NCBI GenBank assembly: GCA_963978905.1 | Contig: OZ022256.1 | Span: 5,625,501-5,689,500 of the forward strand | DNA length: 64,000 nucleotides | Direction: 5' to 3' | Source: Trichostrongylus colubriformis | Taxonomy: Eukaryota > Nematoda > Chromadorea > Rhabditida > Trichostrongylidae | Shown here: piece by piece, positions 35,101 to 45,270 of the stretch | Layout of the letters: each line of letters starts with the position of its first letter | Numbering within the stretch: the stretch's first letter is position 1 | Position numbers and translations under genes: made by a program | The notes under the pieces: generated by a model | What the model was told of the DNA's origin: nothing | The model's input: only the letters and a program-made list of their open reading frames with translations | Database searches by the model: none

Positions 35101-37043
35101 GTGTGCTGCAGTAGCAATATAACCATCGATGTGAACACCCAGATCTATCTGAAAATTAGAAAAAAGAAATCGCAAATCACAAAAATTACCTAATTCATAA
35201 TGGAAGATCTTCAAAAAAGTATGCACCAACATAACATGTGGGATGCTTGACCTTTCTTCTCTATGGGATGGAATGACCGATACAACCCTGAGTCGTCCTC
35301 CCTTTCGAATGGGTCAAGTGACACTGTGTGTGTTTGCGACGATAACACACAAGGTTCAATATCTCTATCTCTTGGCCTACGCTTGAAACGCATTCAGCGC
35401 TCACTACTTGTACGACGTATGTGAACGAGTGGAAAAGTAGTATTTGGTTAAGAGTGCATTGACCGTATTCACCTGCAACTAAAATTTCAAACCAACCTTG
35501 ACCATTTGCCCAGTTTTCAGCAATAGTGGAGGATCTGAGCGAAGAGGTGAAAAATGACAAATACAATGATCGACGGAGATGCAAGTAGGCATAGCGATAC
35601 CCTAAACAGTGGACTTTACGACAGACTGGTAAAGATACGAGATGAAGCAAAACATCCACCTACCTTCGATACATCTTTCTCCTTCACAAAAACTTTTGAA
35701 GTTTTTTCGAGAATAAGTTTGTCTCCTAATGTGCACAGACTACCAACTTCTACTCCTTCCTTTACTTCCAATATCAACTGCTGAAAATCGTAAGCGTTGC
35801 TTAAGAATCGACCACCACATATGACTGGATATCGACCGTTTGAAAACATGCCAGTAGTAATGTAGAATATGCTAATGCATGCAGTCACCGGACATCGTAC
35901 GGAAAAGCGATGGAATAATTTAATAGTAATGGAACACAAAAGAAATGGGAAATGTTGCATTTTTCCAAAACGTAAATTGTAGGACGGATTCACATAGGTG
36001 AGGGGAAAAAATAATGTAGTGAAAAGATGCATTTGTACTTTATACGACCTACCGAATCCCATCCAGAGTAAATAAAGGTACTACCCATGCAACGTCACCT
36101 ATTTGTGCCAAAGGTGGCTGGTCAGTGAAAAATGGTGACATACTAGTCAATCAACGCAAACTTTTCAAACAACTAGAGTACAAAAATAGTACTGAAATTC
36201 AGCGTGATCCGTGCGTGGCAGTGAAGTGCGGCAGAAGCTCATCAACTCAGGAGATCCGTCGGTGCTGATGAGGTTGGGGGGGGGCACTTCACTGAGCTCA
36301 GCGTCCGGTACTATTATATTTTTGCCTAGGTTTTTAGCCTGATCCTTGGTTTAGGGGGGAGTCCCTACTTCCCTCAAGTAGACTTAAGCAAAAATATACA
36401 ACCAAGTATTCAAACTGATGATTGTGGAACGATTTCCAGTGAGGGACGACAGCGTGACAATGAGCCCCCCCCCTCCCATTCGACTACAGTAGTACCGATC
36501 TATACTTCCCAAACCAGGCTATCCAATCTCCTTGCTCGCAACCACTTCTCCCGCTCATTTAGATTTTGCTCGATGTGTATTCAAATTCATAAGCCTAGTG
36601 CACCTCTCGCCCACCCAGCGTGTTACATTACTGTAACTAAAAACAATTACTAATAACCCTACGCTGATCATATGGACGAACGTTTCCCAAACTAAATGCA
36701 GATAGACAAAATTTCACGCATCTGCAACGCTCGCATATCTTGGGGAACTCATTTTCCTACTATCCGCTGCATTTTGGCATTTGTTTTACAGAAATAAAAG
36801 CTCAAAACGCTTAATATACTGATAGTGGACATCATTCAGACAGAAAAATCGGGAGACGCCGAGGATGTGCGGCTGCGAATGAGGAAAAAAAATAAATGAA
36901 ATCGAGCTAGCCTTGAGGATTTCGTTGACCATTTGAGCAGCCATCTGATACTTGTTGACGACCACGTCATTCGACAGGCTCTCATCCTCTCGCTCGCGAG
37001 AGGATGGACTCATCGAGCTGCTCTCGCTTTCTTTACGCGGCAT
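32187..37043 (-). CDS. pa2g4: Proliferation-associated protein 2G4 (EBP1) homologue
   Basis: The ten exons are 36912-37043, 35664-35780, 35497-35601, 35077-35148, 34869-34991, 34001-34187, 33827-33939, 33528-33629, 33301-33432 and 32187-32315, giving 403 residues (human PA2G4: 394). Landmarks in order are [112 protein letters not shown], and a C-terminal tail with six consecutive lysines. The fold is the M24 (methionine aminopeptidase-like) pita-bread fold, but family members have lost peptidase activity. PA2G4 binds ribosomes near the tunnel exit and RNA, and influences growth and translation in cytoplasm and nucleolus. Intron 1 appears to use a GC donor (AAG/GCTAGC), because the joined residues then align with the family. 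Start: first ATG, one base after a TTTTCAAG acceptor-like site. Intron 9 holds a MITE. Confidence 0.95.
33072..33281. mobile_element. MITE with hairpin core, in PA2G4 intron 9
   Basis: The ends TGGTGCTATCGCAATGAGGG and CCCTCATTGCAATAGCAC are inverted repeats. Inside, CCTAAGCC / GGCTTAGG form a second inverted pair followed by CAAAAATATACGCC. Pieces of the same hairpin recur at about 36335-36400, 37855-37905 and 38655-38825. Confidence 0.8.
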
Positions 37044-38654
37044 CCTTGAAAATAAAAAGAAAAACTTTCTTCTAAATAACTTAATCTGAATAGCTCATAT
37101 AAAGAAAAAAAACGCACTCTCAAAACAAAAGAGAACAACGCAAAGAACGATACGTAACTAAAGAATTAAGGTAGTAAACACGAAAATGGAAACAGTATTA
37201 AAAATATCGGTACTTTATTACTTACGTGCGTGTTCACTTTACTGACGTATATGTTCGCACAGAAATAGGAAAAGAGGCAATGTAATGAGTGGGAAATAGA
37301 AGAAATGTAAAAGAAAAGGACACAGGGCGACTGATCCGATTGCAATGTGGCTTTGAATCATGGACAAGTGATTCTTATAAAAACTTTCCACATTTGCGCC
37401 TACATGAGAAAGCTTGAACACTAACGTCAACAAATTAATATCGAAAAGTAGTAAACAAGGAATTACCTTTAAAAATTCAAAGAAGAAATGGGCGTGTCAC
37501 TGACGTGATATTCAGGGGACTACGGTGGAATTTAAAAGCTGGCCGTGTGCCAAAATTTTTGTGACGGCTCTGCGCGCTTTGATTTGCTGGCTCTTTGGTG
37601 TTGTACTGTGGTATTAACTAGGTATTAATTTTTTGCATAGCATTATCACAGATAGGGCCGTGGTGGGCGCTACTGTAGTTAGGGGGGCCACTCGACAAAA
37701 GCATAAGGTGCGCCCAACTTCTGCTCATAGGCACTCTCAAGGTTATTTTATGCCTAGATACAGCTAACTAACTGAGGAAACAATTGAATTATTCTTCCAT
37801 TAGTATATTACGAAAAATTAGCTATAATTAGACTAAACAACCACTTACGCGTATTCGCCTAAGCCTAGGGGAAGGGAATCTCCTTCCCCAAGGCTTAGGC
37901 TAACATAGGATGAAAAAACAAACACGAATTTGCTTTACAGAATCGTTTCTAAGCAGAATTCGAACCCGATTTGGCTAGCGCTATGGCTTCTCTGCGCTCT
38001 AGCCATGCGTTAGAGACGCAGAGACACTACTGCAGTGCCCCCCCCCCCCCCCCCGAACTACCTTAGCACCGAAATAGGGCCGAGGTTCATTGTGAAGGGT
38101 TTCTTTTGATGGCAATTTTTGCATTTTCTGAAATTGTTATGTTCCTAGGAAACCAAATATTTGGCGTTCCTTTCTTTACTTCTTGATATTCGCTAGGTAG
38201 TCGAGGATTTGTATTGTATACCTTCTTTTAAATCCCGGGTTCATATTAGAGAGGGGGGGGGGTGCATGCGTTTCACTAAACTCGGGTCTTCTTTTTCTTG
38301 GGTCTATCCTGCATAGGCTAGGCTAACACCTCCGCTCCACGCATTGAAACTTCCAGTAATAGGATTGTAGAAATTCAACCTTGTGCACTTCTAGTCAAAG
38401 CACATTTTATCTGATGAGTACTAATACTATGAAGCGCACCGTGTTGATTACGGCATAACATTCTGATTCCTGATCTTATCAAATTGTCTATGAACTCGCA
38501 GAAGCCCCATATAAATACTTATTGGGATAATCGGAACACCTGAGGCCATGGGTTGGGAAAATTTGTAAACTTGTTCAACACTTCGTTTACTGATAAGCGC
38601 TCGATGGGTACGCGTGCTTTAGACGTGGGGGAGGAGCGCACCCTACTACTGGAG
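37044..38654. other. Upstream region of the PA2G4 homologue
   Basis: TTTTCAAG ending at 37045 lies one base before the start codon and may receive a spliced leader. Further up are a fragment of the CCTAAGCC hairpin family (37855-37905) and a run of about 16 C at 38037-38053. No exon is recognised. Confidence 0.4.
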
Positions 38655-38825
38655 CCCATTTTTACCTTAGCCAAGAAGGTAAGGGAGCCCCTTCCTTGCT
38701 TCTATGAGGCTAAGGCAAAAATATACGCTTGGATGTGCAGAGTGGATCCACAAAAATCCTTCAGAGGTACTCAGGTGTGCAACTCTTTGTGAGATGCCCC
38801 CCTCCCTCCCATTGCGATGGCACCT
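38655..38825. repeat. Partial copy of the CCTTAGCC hairpin MITE
   Basis: ACCTTAGCCAAGAAGGTAAG / GAGGCTAAGGCAAAAATATACGC, ATCCTTCAGAGGTACT and GTGAGATGC...CCCATTGCGATGGCAC follow the order seen in 33072-33281. The left terminal repeat is absent. Confidence 0.65.
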
Positions 38826-38879
38826 AATCCTTTTACGCAGATTTCAAAATTCTACAAGATTGCGTGCTCCACCACCTCG

Positions 38880-39135
38880 CGGGAAACCGGGTGTGTTGCA
38901 AGTGTTCCGATTTCTAGAGGTCGGCGCCAAATGGGTCATCGCGCACGGCGACGCTTCGCGAATTGTCCGAATGGTGGCGCTTCCTGCCGTTTGGGGTCTC
39001 CCAGATTTGCCTAAGCTTTTGTAGGGAGGAGCTTTGGCAGCGTGTTTTACCTATCTTTACCTGATTGCAATCCGCCGCGCAACCTGACCTGACCTCACCA
39101 GTCGGAACACTTGCACTCCACCCCGGGAAACCGGG
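38880..39135. repeat. Inverted-repeat sequence, possible MITE
   Basis: GCAAGTGTTCCGA at about 38898 is inverted as TCGGAACACTTGC at about 39101, with GGGAAACCGGG present near both ends. The boundaries are uncertain. Confidence 0.45.
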
Positions 39136-39571
39136 TTAATTCTCTTTTCTGAGCTGAAAGTGTTCAAAAAATTCAAAAAGAAAGTAATCAAAAAATTCCG
39201 GGTGTCTGGCATAGGAATGGAGCCGTCGTTTTCGTTGCCTTACACGTTCGTTCATGTAGGCGACATCTGTGGTTCGTTATAGACATGTCAATCATGTGAA
39301 GGCATGTTACCACGTAAGAGCGCTCCAATTGGGTCAGGTCTCGCGCAACACGTCCTCAGTTCGATTCACAGCGGAACCAGCAAGGCTTTTGTCGCGCGCA
39401 GCAGCGTGTGTGGTGGTGACACAAATCGGGTGTCCTGGCGTGCCAGCCCTACTCAAGAATACAGGTGATTTCAAAGACAAGGAAGCACTAATGTGTTCAA
39501 CACAACCAATACGAGAGATGATAATTACGGGATTCTGGAGAATTTGAAAAAAAAGACGAAAAATTAGTTAC

Positions 39572-39695
39572 CAGGCACTTTCAAATTAAGGATGTCATTG
39601 GCGGAAACAATGTACTGGCAAGTAGCACTGTTTCCACTGGCGTGGTTATCGTATTCCAGAACAAGCTGCGCGTCAGAATATTCGAAGTTAATCAC
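39572..39695 (-). CDS. Candidate exon of an unidentified gene
   Basis: The minus strand is open and encodes a sequence starting VINFEYSDAQLVLEYDNHAS and ending SANDILNLKVP, bounded by AG before and GTAACT after (phase 1). The composition looks coding, but the acceptor lacks a pyrimidine tract and I recognise no domain. No neighbouring exon that joins in phase was found, although 42072-42185 lies on the same strand. It may belong to that gene or be a remnant. Confidence 0.35.
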
Positions 39696-39718
39696 CTACG
39701 CGCGGCTATATTTTCTGC

Positions 39719-39863
39719 AGTCAATTTCGGAGCGCTTGATGGGACGTGACCTACGGACTTAGGTGAGAACATATCAAACTCTCTCACCCCGCCACACTCT
39801 CGTCACATGCTCTCTCTTTCGCCACTCAAGCTATGCCCTTTCAAGCGCTCGGAAATGGATTGT
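39719..39863. mobile_element. Short MITE, 145 bp
   Basis: TCAATTTCGGAGCGCTTGAT at the left is inverted as TCAAGCGCTCGGAAATGGAT at the right. Confidence 0.7.
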
Positions 39864-40021
39864 AAGCAAGTTTGCTAGTTTCGTTGTGATTTCCACCACT
39901 ACCGTGCTCGTGACTTGACCTAATTCAAGTAAACTGACGCACTTCCGTTCAGAACAGAGCCTGCGTAGAGCAACCAAGCCCTTCGCCAGTCTAAAGTCAC
40001 TTGACTATCAGATATTCCATG

Positions 40022-40575
40022 AAAGGCAGCATTAGGGGAAAGTCGGACGAAAAGAAAAAGAAATAGTACATATGAAACTCGAGATGGCTAGTAAAAGGAC
40101 AGTGGAGAAAAAACGGATGGAAATGACCCAAAACCCGAAAAATAGGACCCCTTTCCACTGTTAATTCTCGACGCAGACGACCTCTCCGTCAAGAGGGGAG
40201 TAGTCCGATCTAGTTTCCCATTGGCATGTTGCCAAGTAAACACAGGGAATGTTCGGAAATACGACAACATCAATTTTTTGAGTGAGTTTCAAGCTAAAAC
40301 TGCGAAAGCGCGCCGCAAAACCCCCGATCCTGCCCCATCTCCTTGGCCGCTCCCACCCCAGTCAATCGGGAATTACGTCACCGGGAGGTGGGACCGCTGT
40401 GTCCAAGAGGCGGAACCGCTGCATGATTGCGGCGTTTTGCAGAGTTTCTACAGCTTGGAGGGGCGCTTTTTCACCGGGATTTCGCCACATATAGCCTTTT
40501 TAGGCCCAGGACTACCATGTAAGTGGCTTCTTGTAGGGATTTCTCCATTACCGCATTACCCCTAATGATGTCTTT
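40022..40575. mobile_element. Long MITE, second copy of 24018-24555
   Basis: The ends AAAGGCAGCATTAGGGGAAA and GCATTACCCCTAATGATG are inverted. The interior shares ATAGGACCCCTTTCC, GCCAAGTAAACACAGGGAATG-like and GCGCGCCGCAAAACC blocks with the copy in UNC-93-like intron 1. The frames through it are not genes. Confidence 0.8.
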
Positions 40576-41050
40576 AAGATTCTTAAACACTTGCCTCACA
40601 TGGGCTGACCCCTCAATCCATCCTGTAGGGTAAATCGCAATATTTGAGAACCCCTACACTTTCAGAAGGAAGTGGAGCCGTGGTATATTCTAAAAAGGAA
40701 TTTATCGAAGCCGAATGTTTTTGGTGCTACATAGATGCCATTATGCGTTATTTCTCACTGAAGTTTTTTCTAAAATATTTTTACCCTTCGATTCTCATTC
40801 CTTTTCCTGTAGACTACTCAGACACTTGAAAAAACCCGGCTTTGCTAGTTACACTTTCAGAATTACTGCACATGAGTGCATGCGTGCTTGCTGAAGCATG
40901 TACATGACGTATAGTTTTGTCTGAGGCAATGATGTGGAAGTACGATGTGCATAAAAGTGTAAAGTAGCTAAACCACTGGTATGTGTGTGCGAAGGTATGT
41001 AAGAAGCCTCCGGAAACATGGGTAGTATGCTCCACTACATAGAATATAAT

Positions 41051-41365
41051 TGAAGGAATCGTCCACAGAAATTTGTTTTTTTTTTGCTCGAAACACATTT
41101 ATGTTGAATTTGCTCCCTACGGACCATATGCAAAGTTTTATCTGAAGAAACAAGAATCCAGCTTAGCAACGGCCTCCTTAACGCAATGCCCGAGGTGTGG
41201 TTGTCCGTGGAGGCGGAGCCACGAGGGCCCTGAAGCAAATCGTCAGCAGTATGTGGTTGGAGACCCAGAGTTGGAAGCAAATCAACATTGAGCGCGAATT
41301 TTTGAATCCACTCTTTCCCGCCGCCAGCTGTTGAAAAGTGGTTCAGCAGGACAACGGGCGAGCGA
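41051..41365. repeat. Partial copy of the element at 51-1178
   Basis: GAAGGAATCGTCCACAGAAA at the left matches the end at 51-78. 41195-41360 matches 880-1030, with GGCGGAGCCACGAGGGC against GGCGGAGCCACGTGGGC. The right end is not found. This copy has no mariner foldback. Confidence 0.6.
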
Positions 41366-41552
41366 GTTGTTGCTCCTTCAGATTTCCGATTTCTCACGAG
41401 CACGACTGAAGTTTTTTGGTTTTTTATGTTTCTGTTCAGGTAATAAAACTGGTATAATGATTGTGAGAAGAATCAGAATCGTGGCATTTCCGTTCGCTTC
41501 CTCAAGCACAAAAAGTATGACTATCGGGACGGTACCTAGCGGCAAGGTTTCG

Positions 41553-41918
41553 GGAGTGTAGCCCTATGTCGAATTATCGCGCCTTGCGGCGTTGCACTCG
41601 TGGTGCCATCAGCACGGATTGCCGCAATCGGTTGAGATTCCGCTCAGGATGCAAAGGACTGATACCAAGGAGATCATTTGAAGAGATACTTGTTTATCTC
41701 ATTATTATTTGAAACAACACTTTTTGTACTCTAGAAAGACAAAATGGTGACATAAAAAGTAAAAAAAAAAACAGCAACATTACGTAATAACAATCCTAAT
41801 CGAGGGATAATTAGTTCAGGCGTAAACTTCAAGGGAAGTGTACGCGATGTACGCAATCACACGCGAGTAATACGCCGCGCGCGACTGCGCGAAAATTTGA
41901 CATAGGGCTACATACCCC
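41553..41918. mobile_element. MITE with GTGTGCAGCCTTAYGTCG ends, copy 2
   Basis: The ends GGAGTGTAGCCCTATGTCGA and CATAGGGCTACATACCCC are inverted. The interior shares GTGCCATCAGCACG, TTGAAGAGATA and GCAATCACACGCGA with 9136-9476. Confidence 0.8.
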
Positions 41919-42071
41919 GATTTTTCGACCACAGCTTCGATAATGGGTGGATTGAAAGAGTAGATCGATTATGGGTAGATTGAAACCCATTCTGGAGCAT
42001 GAATCAGTATTTGTAAGTGAAGCAGTTCTTTTATGGGTGTGTACGCTGTATTGAACACGAAAATCTCTTAC

Positions 42072-42185
42072 GTACCCAACTCCACTCGGCGCTTCTAGCT
42101 CGCCCATATGGCCTGCACACCACTGGACATGCTGCAAAATCCTGACATACTCATCGATACTTCCTCTCTTCTCGCACCCGGGATC
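42072..42185 (-). CDS. Candidate exon of an unidentified gene
   Basis: The exon is preceded by a strong acceptor (TTTTTTTTATAG), followed by the donor GTAAGAG, and is exactly 38 codons long in one frame. It encodes DPGCEKRGSIDEYVRILQHV and then QWCAGHMGELEAPSGVGY. The two cysteines and the good splice signals favour a real exon, but I do not recognise the family and could not place the next exon. Confidence 0.4.
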
Positions 42186-42559
42186 CTATAAAAAAAAAGC
42201 TTTCGAAAACGTTATAATTCGTTTTTAGATCAGTTTCTAAAAGTCCACAACAAGAGAGGTATCAACAACACTAACAATAAGGAACTCGTTCGAACAGTCG
42301 GCAGGCTTTTCTATTAGTAAGTTCAATTAATTGATAACTGCGACAAATGAAGTGTTTGTGCTCCTAAAAGATATTTTTATTGAAGCAGCTATGCGCGAAC
42401 TTTCTAATTTCCACTCAACTTGTTTCTAACTCAGTCGCTTCTCACAGCAATATGAGCTTGAAGCATATACTATTTAAACGAAGCTCTCATATACAAGCTC
42501 ATACATTCAAAGAATACACTTAATAAAGGTATACAAATACCGAGTCGTTTCAAAGTACA

Positions 42560-43030
42560 TTATCGTTCTGTCATGGTCAGAGGAACCGGAAGGGGTCCGA
42601 AGAAAGGAAGATGCAAAGAATTGAAACGAACATTCAAGGTTAGAAGCGACAATCGATGGAAAAAACCCGGAGTGCAAGCGCGATGCTGTTGGGTGTCCTC
42701 GCATCACATTTGCATCATTTGCATCACTTCGAACTGCACACACTAACTTTCCGATTTGTCCGTTGTAGAGACGTCATTTGTTGTCTCGTAGGGTGTATTT
42801 CATTTACTCGCGATAATGTGAATAAGTGAAACAGCACACAGCAACAAACAAGTAAAACAATTAAATGAAGAATAAGCGAAAGCGTACGAAAAAACTGTGA
42901 TACAATTAAAACCTAATTAATTCACTTTCAACGCTTTAGCAAGGTGTCGTGTGTGTATTGCGGCAATTGCAAGCCACTATAATCCCGTGTCTAAGAGTAA
43001 AATTGCTCTCATCCCGGTGTCTTCAATGGA
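42560..43030. repeat. ~470 bp dispersed repeat, copy 2
   Basis: Diverged copy of 28055-28530 (see that entry for the shared blocks). It is followed directly by the tandem unit at 43022-44290. Confidence 0.7.
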
Positions 43031-44290
43031 CTTAGATTCAATAAAGTGTCATTTATCCATTAGAAGTGCCTCATTTTTCCTTTTCAAATTAGCCATGTAG
43101 ATGTAAAAGATTATAAGCTGTACAATGCCGTTGTGCTGCGGCTACAGTATCCTTGTTATTGACTCCAGTTTACGGAAGGGTAGCGTCATTCAGTTATGAA
43201 TAATGGGCTAAAGTTTACTAGAATGTCACTGATCAACTTTTTTCTTTCATCACTTTCCAGGTTTCAAATGAGCTTATAAGTATACGCGGCCAAAATTATA
43301 CACGGTACAAAGTCGCTATACTGCAGATACAGTATCTTTCTAGCGAATTGCCTTTCATTCCTCAGATTTTGCAGTATGGAGGAGCAAGATACTTATTATT
43401 TGCCCTGCGAATACTGAAGATAAGGGGGAAAAGATAAGATAAGGGTATGGGTACTGACTCGGCCTTGAAACGCAGAAGTTGCTGTCCTTCTCTTTACTTC
43501 CATTCAAGACCAAGCTACGTAGATGAGCGCCAACGGTTGTTCACCTCCTTTATGTTCGTCAGTACAGGATATCCCGGAGACCGAGTTTTTAAAAGGGTTC
43601 CCGATACGTGTGGTGGAATGTTGTAACTGTCGTGCAGTCGTGAATTTTGGGCAATTATATAACATTGGAAACTTTTTCCACAATTAGACATGCTCTGGCC
43701 ATGATATGGCTGCGCTGTACCGCGCATTTTTTTTGAAACATCATCTACAAAGGATTTTTCAGGACATTTATGTGATTCAAGTTTGAATTAATACTCAACG
43801 CACCCACTGCGGTGGTTCACAAGACCTGCCTGCTCGATCTGAAACACTGCCAATCGTTGGATATCATCGGACAGTAGTCTAAGGGGACCCTGCCTAGTTT
43901 AGTTCTCCAGACCTCTAACAACCTTGTCTGGGATCATCGGAGCTCTTGTCCATCGGCTAGTCTCCCACGGGAACAAAGAATTTCATGGCAAGGGGTAGAG
44001 ATAAGGCGGTTAATCACCTGCATCCGTTGGCGTACACTTGCCTTATATTATCAAATCTACTTTATTCTGGACTCCTACCACTTCGATTTCGAGATGGTCC
44101 CACGAGAATCATCCAGTTGTCGGAAAAAGGTTTTCATTTATAATGGACTAAGATTCAGTGAAATCTCACTTATCCACTGGGTTTATTTCATTTTTTTGTA
44201 GCCACCACGATGTAAAAGATTATACGCCGTACATTACTCCTATGCTGCAGCTACAGTACCCTTATGGGTCGTTGCTTTTAATTCTGAGCC
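43022..44290 (+). repeat. Three diverged copies of an exon-like unit
   Basis: Copies at about 43022-43170, 43195-43360 and 44142-44290 each contain GGACTAAGATTCA-like, GTGTCACTTATCCA-like and AAAAGATTATA...GTACA...GCTACAGTA blocks. In translation the copies read DVKDYKLY...LRLQYP, QNYTRYKV...LQIQYL and DVKDYTPY...LQLQYP. Copies 2 and 3 have an AG acceptor-like site before the block. Confidence 0.6.
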
Positions 44291-44484
44291 TTCTCAGCGT
44301 CTGTTTCTTATTTATCGGAATCATATGGGTCATTTACGGCCCTCTGAATCCGCCCTATTGCTTAGCCCAACCACGTTCACTTTTTCACCTTTGGTGGAGA
44401 ATATTCCATGAACTTGTTCCTAAAGTACTAGCTCATGCGCTACGCATCATTGACTGTCGCGCTACAACAGCAAATTTCTTATGA
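44158..44484 (+). CDS. Candidate membrane-protein exon, unidentified
   Basis: After a TTTTTTTGTAG acceptor near 44212 the frame encodes DVKDYTPYITPMLQLQYP, then a strong transmembrane helix (LLLILSLLSVCFLFIGIIWV) and about 45 further residues to a stop at 44484. It is the third and only intact copy of the duplicated unit at 43022-44290. No family is recognised; a small tetraspan-type protein is only a guess. It could equally be a chance frame. Confidence 0.3.
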   Translation: MKSHLSTGFISFFCSHHDVKDYTPYITPMLQLQYPYGSLLLILSLLSVCFLFIGIIWVIYGPLNPPYCLAQPRSLFHLWWRIFHELVPKVLAHALRIIDCRATTANFL

Positions 44485-44639
44485 TTTCCCTCAGTGGAGG
44501 ATCAACATTCCACACAACACATGCAACGATGGATTCATGGCAAGTAGGTGAACTAATGCTGGCGTGTTTATTGATTCAGGATTAGTCGCCACCACGAGCT
44601 TTTCTCTGCGGCATTTTTGTGGCTTCGTATTGCCGGTGT

Positions 44640-44840
44640 GTTCTGTGAGACAAACCGCATGCCCTGGTCGTGTGCCATTAGGTCAGAAAATTCGCGTTGC
44701 GCCGTACGGTATATGCGTCCTCAATCGACGACAGTGAACTACGTCTTATTCTAGGCGTAATCGCTTTAGGACTCAACTAATATGGCCCCTATCTCGCACC
44801 ATCGCGTCGCGCGCCGAACGCGGCCACGCGAACTATCTGT
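44640..44840. repeat. Repeat with AATCGCTTTAGGACTCAACT tail
   Basis: Similar to 50300-50480: both have CATTAGGTCAGAAAATTCGC or its variant, then TTATTCYWGGCGTAATCGCT, AGGACTYAACTA and ATGGCRCC. Related to the MITE at 22003-22248. Confidence 0.6.
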
Positions 44841-44998
44841 ATGCTGGGTGGTAACACCCGTCATACCCTCTATAGACATAAATACAGATAAGGACAAAAT
44901 AAAACGGTCAAGTGCGTAATGATACTTTTTCCCTTCATTTTCTACTGATGATCCTTATCAAGGATGGATTGAGGGCCGTTTTTCAACGGAGATGCGAG

Positions 44999-45270
44999 GG
45001 GATGTGTACACTTATGACGAAATATCGCGTGGCCACTACGGCTAGTGGCGCGGCAAGTGCAAGTCGTTTGCAGCTTTATCTGTTGAAACAGCAACAACAA
45101 CAACATAGGCGATTTTCCGAAGCTTCCAAACTGCAATATTTGAAGATCCTTCACAGTGCCATCCCATTGCGTCTTGAGCAGAATACCAAACGAGCGAAAT
45201 TCCAAACGACTCGCACTGATGGCGCCGCTAGTGCGACCCCGCGATTTGTTGTCATAAATGTACACACCCA
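44999..45270. mobile_element. GC-rich-core MITE, arm type B
   Basis: The arms GATGTGTACACTTATGACGA and GTCATAAATGTACACACC are inverted. They are followed by ATCGCGTGGCC...GGCGCGGCAAGTGC, resembling the core at 62375-62651. The 153-codon frame through it is an artefact of the repeat. Confidence 0.75.

Noticed and set aside
12026..37043. Possible operon of the three minus-strand genes
   Set aside because: Spacing is 4.8 and 7.4 kb and the intergenic regions are full of repeats; nematode operon genes are usually within a few hundred bases to about 2 kb.
37955..38010. tRNA-like A and B box motifs on the minus strand (GGTTCGAATTC)
   Set aside because: The T-arm bases flanking the B box do not pair and no acceptor stem is found. 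A similar lone B box near 26770 was rejected for the same reason.
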